From contig QHNH01000011.1 in assembly GCA_003218375.1 (NCBI GenBank), forward strand, positions 62,001 to 126,000: 64,000 nt of DNA, written 5' to 3'. The notes under the pieces are model-generated. The model made no database searches. It saw nothing but the letters and a program-made list of their open reading frames with translations, and had not been told where the DNA came from. The stretch's first letter is position 1. Every line of letters starts with the position of its first letter. Below are positions 52,464 through 61,236 of this stretch, in pieces. The stretch comes from Verrucomicrobiota bacterium (GTDB taxonomy: Bacteria > Verrucomicrobiota > Verrucomicrobiia > Chthoniobacterales > UBA10450). The position numbers were made by a program, and so were the translations under genes.

Positions 52464-53336
52464 ATGTTCATCTGGGCGATATTTCTGGAGACCGCATTCC
52501 TCCTTGCACTCGCCGGTACAGTTCTCGGACTGATTCACTGGAAGAACCGGAAGAAACGGCTTCCGTTTACACAAAAGATTCTGCGCCCGCCGGGCGAATC
52601 GCTCCGCGTTCGGTTGGTCGAACTCGATGAGAAAATGAATGATCGTCTCATTCAGCTTTTCTTGGCGGCGTATTCACCGCTCATAATGGCCGGTCTGGTT
52701 GCACTCCAAGGCGTCCGTCCCGGCATCGGAGTATGGATCACGATCGCTGTCATCGCTGCGATTGCGTCGATCTGCTCGGCCCATCGACTCTGGAAGGTGA
52801 TCAATTTACGCCGCCGAATTCGCCTAGGTTTTGAAGGAGAGCGACACGTCGGCGAGGCACTTAATCAGCTAATGCTCGCCGGCTACCGCGTTTTTCACGA
52901 TTTCCTGATTACGGACAAACCGCGCTTGATCCGAAACATCGATCACATCGTAATTGGTCCGAACGGGGTCTTTGCCGTTGAGACGAAAACTCGTCGAAAG
53001 GTCAAGGGCGAAGGCGGCGCAAAAGTCACAGTTCTCGACAATGTGCTGCAATATCCGTGGGGACTTGATCAACGTGATCTCGCGCAGGCCCAGGAGGATT
53101 CCGCATGGTTGGCCGAATGGCTTTCGAAAATGTCCAACGAACCGGTGAAGGTGGGATCGATACTCGCCCTTCCCGGCTGGTTCATTGACCGACGCTCGAA
53201 GCCCGCTGTCACAGTTCTCAGCGGCAGCGAAGTCGCCGCGAACGTTCCCAAGCTGAACGGAACAGCGACGGATGATAGCGAGATTTGGCGTCTCGCGGCC
53301 ATCATTGAGGACCGCAACCGCAGCGTCGAATATTGA
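52464..53336 (+). CDS. membrane-anchored NERD-domain nuclease-related protein
   Basis: I take ATG 52464 (MFIWAIFLETAFLLALAGTV); upstream codons overlap the integrase-like remnant. The 290-residue product has membrane helices near 1-22 and two near 65-105. The NERD domain follows with GFEGERHVGEALNQLMLAGY, then RNIDHIVIGPNGVFAVETK carrying the Asp and E-x-K of a PD-(D/E)xK-like nuclease fold. NERD proteins are presumed DNA processing or nuclease-related enzymes; function here is open. Confidence 0.85.
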   Translation: MFIWAIFLETAFLLALAGTVLGLIHWKNRKKRLPFTQKILRPPGESLRVRLVELDEKMNDRLIQLFLAAYSPLIMAGLVALQGVRPGIGVWITIAVIAAIASICSAHRLWKVINLRRRIRLGFEGERHVGEALNQLMLAGYRVFHDFLITDKPRLIRNIDHIVIGPNGVFAVETKTRRKVKGEGGAKVTVLDNVLQYPWGLDQRDLAQAQEDSAWLAEWLSKMSNEPVKVGSILALPGWFIDRRSKPAVTVLSGSEVAANVPKLNGTATDDSEIWRLAAIIEDRNRSVEY

Positions 53337-53349
53337 TGTGGCAATGTGA

Positions 53350-53490
53350 CTAGCGTAGTGCTTTCAGCGCCTCGCAAATCGCCTTCAATTTTGCAGCCAG
53401 GACGACACCGTCGGGGGCATAGGAACAGACGATCAGCAATAGAATGATCGTTAGAAACCAGCTCACATATTTCACAGTGGTTGCGCTCAT
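53350..53490 (-). CDS. possible 46-aa single-span membrane peptide
   Basis: A 47-codon frame runs from ATG 53490 to TAG 53350. It codes MSATTVKYVSWFLTIILLLI then a hydrophobic end of helix and a short amphipathic tail (LAAKLKAICEALKALR). The pattern of membrane helix plus amphipathic helix is typical of small membrane peptides, including type I toxins, but there is no antisense RNA evidence. The frame converges on the NERD gene. Confidence 0.35.
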   Translation of the reverse strand: MSATTVKYVSWFLTIILLLIVCSYAPDGVVLAAKLKAICEALKALR

Positions 53491-53923
53491 AGAGACAGAG
53501 AAACTGAATCCCTGATTTGCTCTCGACGCCTGGCGGCCGCCGGCGCGGGAAACGGCGATCGCTTTGATGAAATTAAAAACAGAATACGAGGTCTAACATG
53601 GTTATGACTTCATGCGCGTTCGGACCAGCACGCGTATCTCCGGCGCTGAAATTCGGCCTTTGCTCTTCGATATACTAACCCTGCGCGGCAACCGTATGCT
53701 AGACATTGGCTTGCTGGAGGAAAACTAAACGTGAACTTTCGGGTGCGAGAAAACTCGGTCGCACCCACACGCGATATGATTCCGCGCTACAAGGTTGAAC
53801 TCTATCACTAATCCAACGGCTGAACGGTATTATCGGCAGCGACCCCGCCTTCGGCCCCGGAAGTTCCCGTCGTTGATTAGGACAGCTTCGACGCCGGGTC
53901 TGCGTGTCTTTCCCTTGCACCAT
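53491..53923. other. no supported gene
   Basis: This 433-nt stretch is AT-richer than its surroundings and holds only short overlapping frames without domain or codon support. A minus-strand frame at 53699-53923 has the Arg-rich, low-complexity composition of a chance frame. Confidence 0.5.
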
Positions 53924-54290
53924 TTAGTTCTTCCTGAGCGTGTCGCCATAAACTTGCTCGTATAAATTGTCCCACATTGCGGCCTTTTCCCATGGTCGCG
54001 GGCGAAGCGTCGCTCGATGAAACGGATAGGTCCGTTCCACATACCCTTCTGGGAAATGGAGTTCATAAACGGACACGGTCCCGTCACCATTGTCGCGAGC
54101 GTGCTGATGATATTCGCGCTGCCGTCCTCATGATCGATCCCAACCTTGAACGGCCATAGTTTTGGGTCGATGGTTCCAACATTGTCACGAATCGTGGAGT
54201 GTTTAATGTATCGGGGCAGCGGAAAATTGACTGCGCGGGAATCGTCAGTCCGCTAGAGGAAAACGGAACTGGCTTTCCAAGCGCCACCGG
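53924..54290 (-). pseudogene. decayed gene fragment of unknown family
   Basis: Two minus-strand frames, one after the other, look protein-like: DPKLWPFKVGIDHEDGSAN near 54150, and then HARDNGDGTVSVYELHF with YVERTYPFHRATLRPRP and WDNLYEQVYGDTLRKN to a TAA at 53924-53926. They are joined only by a frame change, and an in-frame TGA precedes the second. I infer a broken gene. Family not recognised. Confidence 0.35.
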
Positions 54291-55576
54291 ACAAGATCGC
54301 GGATGCGGGTCGCGACTCGAAGAAAATCGGCAGAGTCCGAAATGGGGGAGTCTTCGACATTGCCGAGCGGGTCTAGGCGCTGGAGCTTCCAGGTCGCGGC
54401 GGGAAAGAGGCGCGTGAGCTCACGGCATTGCTCGTCGGTCATGCAATAGATGGCATCGACACGGTCGACGAGTTCTTGAGTAATTTGGCGCGAAGCGTGC
54501 CGATGAGGCATGCATCCCAGCTCGTTCAACGCGCTGATTGCTTTCGCCGACATCGGCCGGATCGCGGAAACGGAGAGCCCGGCGCTCAGCGCTTCGAACT
54601 TTGGCTGGGCTCCGTCCGGCGGAAGTTTCAAAAGGCGCGAGACTTCGCTGTTGCAGATGGCCTGGGCAACGGGAGACCGGCTGGTATTTTCGCCGCAGAC
54701 GAAGAGATAGACGCGTTGTAACAGACGCAGACCGAAAGGGCTGCCCGGGGCGGCGGTTTCCAGGTCGTCAGGCGCGGAGGTGGCCGGGTCGCTCTCCGGC
54801 GCCGGCTCACGTCCGGCGCGGCCAGTGCGCACGAATTCCTGGACCGCGACTTCCGCAGGATCGCGCAGCACCTTTGCGGCGGGACCTACTTCGAAAATTC
54901 GAGCGCCGCCGCGCTGGCGAAACATGAAGGCGGCGAAATCGGCCAGACGTTCGGCGAGATGAACTTCGTGCGTCACGATCACAATCAGTCGAGCACGCGC
55001 CTGCACGCGAATGATCTCCTCCACCTGCTGCCTCTTAAGCGGATCGAGTGCCGAAGTGGGTTCATCCATTAGGAGCACGTCCGGCTGCAAGGCGATGGCC
55101 CGGGCGATGGCGAGGCGTTGCGCCTGGCCGCCGGAAAGTTTCCAGGCGGCGAGATCGAGGCTGGCCAGCTCCCAGGTGAGTCCCACCTGCTCGAGCGCTT
55201 CCTCAGCCAGCCGACGAATTGCGCTTCGTTTCAACGTGGTGGCATGCTTGAGGGCAAACTCTACGTTTGCCAGCACGGAGCCGGCGAGCATCCGCGGCTT
55301 TTGATGAATGAAGCCGATGCGACGAGCGAGTTGCTGTTTCGAGAAGCTGGATCCGAAGACGGTCTGGCCATTGAAAAGGACATCGCCGGAACGGTTCCAA
55401 CCATCGCGGCCATGTTCGATCAGGCGTTGGGTGGCGCGAAGCAGCGAGCTCTTGCCGACGCCGGAAGGACCGAGCAACGCGACGACTCCTGGCCCCAGCA
55501 GATCGAGATCGATGCCATCGAGGATCTGAGTCTTGCCGACGGAAAGGCGGAAGTTGCGGTAGCTAAGGGTGATCAC
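54245..55576 (-). CDS. pstB: PstB phosphate ABC ATPase fused to a low-molecular-weight PTP/arsenate-reductase-like domain
   Basis: I take GTG 55576, which overlaps the PstA stop (GTGA); the longer frame is antisense-like. The 443-residue protein has an ABC ATPase (1-250): Walker A GPSGVGKS (36-43), signature LSGGQ (148-152), Walker B VLLMDEP (167-173) and His203. After a Pro/Ser/Glu-rich linker (about 255-282) comes a second domain (288-435) with the CX5R loop in VYLFVCGENTSRSPVAQAI (Cys294, Arg300) and an Asp402-Pro403 general-acid motif. This is the LMW-PTP fold. PstB energises phosphate uptake; the fused domain's substrate is unknown. Confidence 0.88.
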   Translation of the reverse strand: MITLSYRNFRLSVGKTQILDGIDLDLLGPGVVALLGPSGVGKSSLLRATQRLIEHGRDGWNRSGDVLFNGQTVFGSSFSKQQLARRIGFIHQKPRMLAGSVLANVEFALKHATTLKRSAIRRLAEEALEQVGLTWELASLDLAAWKLSGGQAQRLAIARAIALQPDVLLMDEPTSALDPLKRQQVEEIIRVQARARLIVIVTHEVHLAERLADFAAFMFRQRGGARIFEVGPAAKVLRDPAEVAVQEFVRTGRAGREPAPESDPATSAPDDLETAAPGSPFGLRLLQRVYLFVCGENTSRSPVAQAICNSEVSRLLKLPPDGAQPKFEALSAGLSVSAIRPMSAKAISALNELGCMPHRHASRQITQELVDRVDAIYCMTDEQCRELTRLFPAATWKLQRLDPLGNVEDSPISDSADFLRVATRIRDLVRWRLESQFRFPLAD

Positions 55577-56379
55577 TGGGCGTACCGCTCCTCCCGCGTG
55601 AGCATCGTGATGGCTAATTGAATCACGAGGGTGATGATGAATAAGACGGCGGCGGCTGAATAGGCCGCGTTCTGACCGCCGGGCACCGCGGCCAGGAGAT
55701 GGAACACAAAGACTGAGAGCGTGGCGCCGGAGTCGAAGAGCGACGAGGGCATTTGCATCGCCACCCCAGCAGTAAAGAGCAGCGCCGCCGCATCGCCGCA
55801 CCCGCGTCCAGCCGCAAGCGCGAGCGGAGCTGTGAGACCGGGAAGCGCGACCGGCACGACCTGGCGCCACGCCGTCTGCCAGCTATCGACACCGAGCGCG
55901 GCGCATTGTTCGCGCACTTCGTTCTCCACCATTTCCAAACCGGTGATGAAACCGGTGGTCATGATCGGCGCGAGCAGGCAGGCCAAAGTGAGAACGCCGG
56001 AGAGGAGTGAAAATCCGAAGCCGCAATAACCTCCGAAGAATGCAGCTCCAAAAAGTCCCCAGACGATTCGCGGCACGCCGACGCCGATGTCGAGGGACGA
56101 ACGAACGATTTTGCGCAGGCCGGCGGGCGCTGCCAATTCGGTGTAGGCGACCGCCAAGGGCAAGCTAACCAAAGCCGCCAGCAGAGTTGCGAGGCCGACA
56201 ATGATGCCGGTGTTGGCGAGCATCGGTCCGATGCCGCCAGAGCGTCCAAGGTCCCGTGGAGCTTCGAACAAATAGCTCGCATGCAGGCCGGGCGCGCCGC
56301 GATAAAAGAGATCGCAACCCATCCAGGCTACCAAGACCATTATGAACAAGGTCGCGATGATGCCGGGTAGTTTAATCAT
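55573..56379 (-). CDS. pstA: phosphate ABC transporter permease PstA
   Basis: I take ATG 56379 (MIKLPGIIATLFIMVLVAWM), overlapping the PstC stop by ATGA. The 268-residue protein has six membrane helices and the permease coupling motif (about EQCAALGVDSWQTAWRQVVP with the EAA loop Gly). It ends LTREERYAQ and overlaps pstB by GTGA. Together with PstC it forms the membrane channel of the high-affinity phosphate importer. Confidence 0.9.
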   Translation of the reverse strand: MIKLPGIIATLFIMVLVAWMGCDLFYRGAPGLHASYLFEAPRDLGRSGGIGPMLANTGIIVGLATLLAALVSLPLAVAYTELAAPAGLRKIVRSSLDIGVGVPRIVWGLFGAAFFGGYCGFGFSLLSGVLTLACLLAPIMTTGFITGLEMVENEVREQCAALGVDSWQTAWRQVVPVALPGLTAPLALAAGRGCGDAAALLFTAGVAMQMPSSLFDSGATLSVFVFHLLAAVPGGQNAAYSAAAVLFIITLVIQLAITMLTREERYAQ

Positions 56380-57200
56380 ATCCCGGCTTTGCGTTGCGCA
56401 GCCCGGCCGAAGACGCTGAGCGCGCTGATAGCGAGGAGCACGATACAAGCGAGAAGATAGAGCGCATCGCGGTGCACGCCCGCGGCGCCATCGAGCTCGA
56501 CGATCAAGGTTGTCGTCAAGGTGGCTATCGGCCGCGTGAGGGAGGGCCATGAGGCGACGTTTCCAGCTACCATGCTCACGGCCACTGCCTCCCCGAGCGC
56601 GCGGCTTGTGCCCAGAATCACCCCGCCGAAAATGCCCCAGCGCGCATGATGAAACGCGACGCGGGCGACGATCCCTTCGCTCATGCCCAAGGCTCGGCTC
56701 GCTTCAAGCAGGTCGGCCGGAACCAAGCGAAGCGCAGCGCCAGACAAGAGAGTTATCGTCGGCACTATCATCAAGGCAAGCACCACCGAGGCGGAGATCC
56801 ACGTATTGCCAAAGAGCGGCACGATCCAGGTCATGGCCCAGAGTCCGATTACGACTGAAGGAATGCCGCCTAAGAGTCCGGTCGCGGCGTTCGCAGCCGC
56901 CCGTACTTTTCCCCCGGCGCATAGGGCCAGATAACCGGCCGCGAAGAGTGCGACCGGCACCGCCAGACACAAGGCGAGAGCAGTAACGGCGAAAGTGCCC
57001 GCAAGGAGCAGCGCCACTCCATACTGGCCCTGTTGCGGCGACCATTCCGTGGCCGCCAACGATGGCAGCCCAATCTGGACCGACGCCCCGGCCGCATTCC
57101 AAAAAAGAAAGATGGCAAGGGCAAAAATGGCGAGGATCGGCACAAGGCCAAGCCCCATCGCGCCCGCCCAAAACCAGCGCGTCTTATTCCAGCGGAACAT
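56376..57200 (-). CDS. pstC: phosphate ABC transporter permease PstC
   Basis: I take ATG 57200 (MFRWNKTRWFWAGAMGLGLV), overlapping the end of pstS by 17 nt. The 274-residue protein has six membrane helices and the EAA loop LLEASRALGMSEGIVARVAF then HHARWGIFGGVILG. A periplasmic loop with SLAATEWSPQQGQYGVALLL is typical of PstC. The operon order is pstS-pstC-pstA-pstB with overlapping junctions throughout. Confidence 0.9.
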   Translation of the reverse strand: MFRWNKTRWFWAGAMGLGLVPILAIFALAIFLFWNAAGASVQIGLPSLAATEWSPQQGQYGVALLLAGTFAVTALALCLAVPVALFAAGYLALCAGGKVRAAANAATGLLGGIPSVVIGLWAMTWIVPLFGNTWISASVVLALMIVPTITLLSGAALRLVPADLLEASRALGMSEGIVARVAFHHARWGIFGGVILGTSRALGEAVAVSMVAGNVASWPSLTRPIATLTTTLIVELDGAAGVHRDALYLLACIVLLAISALSVFGRAAQRKAGI

Positions 57201-58011
57201 AATTTCCCTGGCGAATAATTGCCTTTCCTTCCGGGCTGCGCAAAAAATCCAGCAGGAGGCGGCTGCCACCTTTCGGCTCTCCTTTGGAGATTAGATAGAG
57301 TGGATGAAAGAGGGGATACGTCTTGTTCGTAACGTTCTCCACCACCGGTTCGACGGCGTTCAACCTAACGAGTCGAACTGGCAGGCCGGTTTCCGCCGCC
57401 TTGATTACTTCGCCCAAGCTCACATAGCCAATGGCGTTGGGGGTATTGGCGATTACGCGGATGACTTGCGCGTTGTCGCCCGCGGTCACGTCTGTGTAGC
57501 GGGTCATCTCATCCGGAGTCAGCCCGGTGTAGTTCATGAAGACCTCGCGGGTCGCGTGTCCCGCGCCTTTGTGGACCACCACGATGCTGCCATCTTGCCC
57601 GCCGAAGCCGGACCAATTGGTGACTTGCTTGCGATAAATTCGCCGCAGATCGTCGGTCGTAACTCCCACGATTTGGTTGGAAGCGTGCACGACGATACCT
57701 ACCCCATCGTAAGCGATCGGGAACGCCATAACCTGCGCCTTTTCCTCCGGGGTGAGCTCACGAGCCATCGCTCCGAGACTGTTGCGCCCGGCGACGCAAT
57801 CCTCGAAGCCCCGGGTGCTTCCTCCTCCTTGGCCCATCACGTTAAGCCCTTTCGTGAGGCGCAACTCCTCCGCCGCCATTTGCACGATGGGATAAACAGT
57901 ACTTGCGCCTGTAACGACGATCTGCTCCGCCTGCGGCCGGCGACACCCGCTGGGGAACAGGGCCGGCGCGAAGAGGCTCGTCGCGAGGGCCAGAGTGCGC
58001 AGTTTTCTCAT
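57184..58011 (-). CDS. pstS: phosphate-binding lipoprotein PstS
   Basis: I take ATG 58011 (MRKLRTLALATSLFAPALFP), whose lipobox-like LFPSGC sets a lipoprotein cleavage site. The 275-residue protein has the phosphate-binding start IVVTGASTVYPIVQMAAEEL, the GQGGGSTRGFEDCVAG loop that cradles the anion, and VVHKGAGHATREVF. It is the first gene of the pst operon. The 311-nt upstream gap holds no Pho box that I can name, but it includes a duplicated gene end (see the repeat at 58102). Confidence 0.92.
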   Translation of the reverse strand: MRKLRTLALATSLFAPALFPSGCRRPQAEQIVVTGASTVYPIVQMAAEELRLTKGLNVMGQGGGSTRGFEDCVAGRNSLGAMARELTPEEKAQVMAFPIAYDGVGIVVHASNQIVGVTTDDLRRIYRKQVTNWSGFGGQDGSIVVVHKGAGHATREVFMNYTGLTPDEMTRYTDVTAGDNAQVIRVIANTPNAIGYVSLGEVIKAAETGLPVRLVRLNAVEPVVENVTNKTYPLFHPLYLISKGEPKGGSRLLLDFLRSPEGKAIIRQGNYVPLE

Positions 58012-58101
58012 GATCTGGAGTGGTCGCAACGATCCCGTTTCACGCAGTTGTTCCTTTGGCGCGGAGCGAAAGAATCGTAGGGAGTTGCCGTCAGGAGTGC
58101 C

Positions 58102-58155
58102 ATGCAAAAGATGGCTCACGGCAGGTCTTGCTGGCCGGCTTCGAGCGCGAGGTCG
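58102..58155. repeat. duplicated 3' end of the CgeB-like glycosyltransferase gene (copy 1)
   Basis: This 54-nt block matches 59254-59306 with about six mismatches and one gap. On the minus strand it encodes DLALEAGQQDLP and a stop, matching the last residues (DLALQAGQENLP) of the gene at 59267. It is therefore a stray duplicate of that gene end, in the gap upstream of pstS. Confidence 0.75.
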
Positions 58156-58322
58156 GCGATCGGCTTAGGATCTGGCTCAGTTGTAAGGATCGGTACTCTC
58201 CGACGACGAAGCGGCAACTGAGCTCATTTATCCGGTCTTGCGAAACATCCCTCAATCGTGGGAAAACGAGACTTGGCGGCTGCCACCCAGCTCGCCATCC
58301 AATTCGACGAGAGATTTACCAA

Positions 58323-59119
58323 ATGAGACTTACGCCTTTGCAAGGGGACTGCGCGCCCCATAACCTCGCGTCTCGGTTGAACTGCTGGACAATAGTCATC
58401 CCGACTTACAACCGGGCGAAATACCTGCCCGATGCGCTGCGCAGCGTCTTCGCGCAGGGCGTCGCGGGCACGCAGGTCACCGTCGTGGACGACGGCTCGA
58501 CGGACGGGACGCGCGAGGTGGTCTCCCGGTTCGGCGGGCGCGTGCAATACGTTTACCAGAAGAACCGCGGTCCATCCGCCGCCAAGAACTGCGGCATCTG
58601 CCTCGCGCGCGGGAAGTTCATCTCGTTCCTCGACTCCGATGACGTTTCCACGAGTCGGGGTTTCGCTCCATCGGCCTGGAACTCGGCCGCAGCGGGCCGC
58701 GACTGCTCCCTCCGGACTTGCACGACTGGGTCGAGGGCAAACTCTTCGCCACCTGCTGCTTGACACTCAGGAGGTCGGCCCTACGGCGGCTGGGGTTGGA
58801 GCCCTTCGACGCTTCTTTGCAGTCGTTCGAAGACTGGGACTTCGAGGTGAGGATGTTGCGCCGCTGCCGCGTCCTGGTCGTCCCGCGCGTGATGGCGAGC
58901 GTCAGGAGGTTCGACGACGGTACACGCGTTGACCGCCCCTTCTCGGGCCGCGAACCGACGCCCGAGCAGCTCCGCACCATCCGCGCCCGCCGCCTGCGGG
59001 TGCTCAACAAGGCGTTGGCGATGGGCGGTTGGGCGGCGCACGTGTCGGAGAAGTTGGAGGCGGCGAGAGGCGAGTTGGTCGCCGCCCTCGGCGCGGACCA
59101 TACAGGAGGGGCAGCCTGA
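58323..59119 (+). pseudogene. broken family 2 glycosyltransferase
   Basis: An ATG at 58323 opens a GT2 domain: WTIVIPTYNRAKYLPDALRS, VTVVDDGSTDGTREVV, GPSAAKNCGICLARGKFISF then LDSDD. Right after the DxD region the sequence leaves the GT frame, and after a frame change and apparent loss of about 80 residues another frame continues with CLTLRRSALRRLGLEPFDAS, DWDFEVRMLRRCRVLVVPRV to 59119. The GC content is higher than in neighbours. It is flanked by the duplicate 53-54 nt repeats, so the segment was probably moved or recombined into place. Confidence 0.7.
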
Positions 59120-59253
59120 AGGTGGCGATGCCGTCGCACGTTCTCCGTGGAGCAGATCGTGCGCTACGAGCGTGACGGCGCGGTCTTCCGCTCGCCATCG
59201 GCGAGGCCGCCCTGCTACCGCGCCGAGTTCGAGAAGGTAGCGTCGGCAGCGCT

Positions 59254-59306
59254 ATGCAAAAGATGCTCACGGCAGGTTTTCCTGACCGGCTTGGAGTGCG
59301 AGATCG
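59254..59306. repeat. duplicated 3' end of the CgeB-like gene (copy 2, parental)
   Basis: Counterpart of the block at 58102-58155. It contains the genuine last codons and stop of the CgeB-like gene. The two copies flank the broken glycosyltransferase. Confidence 0.75.
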
Positions 59307-60235
59307 TTGATTAATCTGGCGCGATGGCTTGTTCGATGGCGCTCAAGGACCAGCGCCTGACCGTTCCGCCTGATTCGGTCCAACTCGGCATGGTGCTCTT
59401 CGCAGAACAAATACCGAATACGGTCCTTCAGGTTTTCGCTGGTCACTGGGAAATAATGAACGCCGGGCAAAAACCCCAGTTTCTCCAAAGGTCCTTCAAT
59501 GGATGCGTCGGCGACAAGAAGGGCGCCCGTGGCTGGTATTTCAAAATGCTTGGCGACGGCGTAACGGTGAATCAAGCAATCCGTAAAAGCGGCACGGCAT
59601 TCCCATATTTTCTTGGAAAATTGCGGGCCGACGTTCGGATCGATTTCGTAATCGTATTCGCAATGATAACCGGGATGCCCAAGCCGCAGAATCCCCTCGA
59701 AGCCGTCTGCCAGGAACGCGCAAAGGTGCATTCTCATCGGGTAGGCCGGGCCGATCGCGCCGCTCAACAGCAGGCGGTTTGCAGGACGGTCGTTCGCCGT
59801 GAGCTCAAAATCGGGAGAGGCTGAATGAGGAAGCCAGACAATCCGGCGGCTTCGCTCCACATCGGGAAAAAATTCCGGAAAACGATCGGCATACGTTGCC
59901 AAAACGGTGTCGCAAAGAAGCGAGGCTTTCCGGCGAGCCTCCCGCCGATCCGGGTGATGAAGGTCGTCTACGAAGAACCATTTCCGACAAGACAAACGTT
60001 CGACCTCGCGCGCCAGAGAACTGACGAGATTTTCGCCCTCCCAAAACAGGATAAGCGAGGGCATCATCCCAAGATGGCGCTCGATCTTCTCGGCGAGCGT
60101 GCCGGCTCCTTCCACGAGCACGGAAGGCTCAAGATGACGCCACTCGTAATGGTCGATTAGCTCTCGCATTATCCAGGCGAACTCCCGACTTACATAGTGT
60201 GAATAGGCAACGAGGTTGGCAATGAGCAGGCGCAT
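59267..60235 (-). CDS. CgeB-like glycosyltransferase-family protein
   Basis: The product is 322 aa. The N-terminal MRLLIANLVAYSHYVSREFA and PSLILFWEGENLVSSLAREV with CRKWFFVDDLHH resemble the CgeB/DUF3880 family (GT-B-like). The C-terminal part has IWECRAAFTDCLIHRYAVAK and FEIPATGALLVADASIEGPL, as in CgeB and related Glycos_transf_1-type enzymes. The enzyme probably glycosylates a surface polysaccharide or protein. Substrates are unknown. It is followed by further glycosyltransferase genes. Confidence 0.75.
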   Translation of the reverse strand: MRLLIANLVAYSHYVSREFAWIMRELIDHYEWRHLEPSVLVEGAGTLAEKIERHLGMMPSLILFWEGENLVSSLAREVERLSCRKWFFVDDLHHPDRREARRKASLLCDTVLATYADRFPEFFPDVERSRRIVWLPHSASPDFELTANDRPANRLLLSGAIGPAYPMRMHLCAFLADGFEGILRLGHPGYHCEYDYEIDPNVGPQFSKKIWECRAAFTDCLIHRYAVAKHFEIPATGALLVADASIEGPLEKLGFLPGVHYFPVTSENLKDRIRYLFCEEHHAELDRIRRNGQALVLERHRTSHRARLINDLALQAGQENLP

Positions 60236-60290
60236 GGTGGAGGTGGCAGTCCACGCTCTCCGTGAAGAGGAAGGCGCGCCGCTGGTCTAT

Positions 60291-61217
60291 TCAGACTTCT
60301 CGTACCCGAGCCGAAGAAGCATCGGCCAAAGCAGCCCCTTGCTGTTCTGGGACTCCCCACAGATCGAGCCCGGCGAATTTCTCCGGCCCAAACTCGCGCC
60401 ACATGCGCTGACAATCCCTCTCATACCAGGAGGGTTTATCCAGGTGTATGTGGGTGCGCCAAGGCAGATAAGGAGCCCACCAGGCCGGATCTACTGGAAC
60501 TGTATTCAGATCGGTTTCATCCAGATCACGATCATAAATGGCGTTCAACCGCTCGGCGCCGACGTCGGCGAAACGGACCGTCTCGATCATTTTGTACCAC
60601 GCCGTCTTGGCCACGAGCCGGGACCAGCCCGCCGCCACAAAATGCATCGCTCCCCGGTCGAGGTCGTTCAGCCAGTACTCCCGCTTTTGCCCGGGTGAGA
60701 CGGGCGCGCGGGTATGCATATCGCAGACAGGGCGGTTCTTGCGGGCTTCGTAATGGGTCTCGGGATGATCCCGGAAAGCGTACGCGGTGCGATTGGCGCA
60801 CCAGTAATCATTGCGGTCGCGCCGGCACTGGTCGAGCGACCTCCAAATAGGAAACCAGGGAATGGTAATTAAGTCGCCCGGTTCGAGTGTGGACAACATC
60901 GGCCGAACCTGTGGCAGGACGTTTCCGGTCGGCAACTCGTCAGCATCGATCACCCAGAAATGAGTGCCGCCCAGTTTGCGGCCATCCTCGAGCAGATCTT
61001 GCCGGATGATGGCTTCGCGCCAGACCGGGTCTTCCCGACGTTGGTAGTGAATCCGGCCAGGGTGCTCCTGCGCGACTTGGTGGATAATGAGTGCGGTGTC
61101 GTCTGTCGAGGCGTGATCGAGCACGATCATCTCGTCCACGATGAGCATCGCGCCACGAAGAGTAAGGCCCAGGATCCAGTCTTCGTTTCGGGCCGTTATC
61201 AAGCCGATCACTTTCAT
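60291..61217 (-). CDS. family 2-like glycosyltransferase
   Basis: The product is 308 aa. It starts MKVIGLITARNEDWILGLTL, followed by DEMIVLDHASTDDTALII and HFWVIDADELPTG, the GT-A nucleotide-binding strands with a DxD-like DAD motif. It is a soluble cytoplasmic transferase. Context is a block of glycosyltransferases on the minus strand (59.3-62 kb). Acceptor and donor sugars are unknown. Confidence 0.85.
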   Translation of the reverse strand: MKVIGLITARNEDWILGLTLRGAMLIVDEMIVLDHASTDDTALIIHQVAQEHPGRIHYQRREDPVWREAIIRQDLLEDGRKLGGTHFWVIDADELPTGNVLPQVRPMLSTLEPGDLITIPWFPIWRSLDQCRRDRNDYWCANRTAYAFRDHPETHYEARKNRPVCDMHTRAPVSPGQKREYWLNDLDRGAMHFVAAGWSRLVAKTAWYKMIETVRFADVGAERLNAIYDRDLDETDLNTVPVDPAWWAPYLPWRTHIHLDKPSWYERDCQRMWREFGPEKFAGLDLWGVPEQQGAALADASSARVREV

Positions 61218-61236
61218 TGCGTCTCGCGAGATGGAG

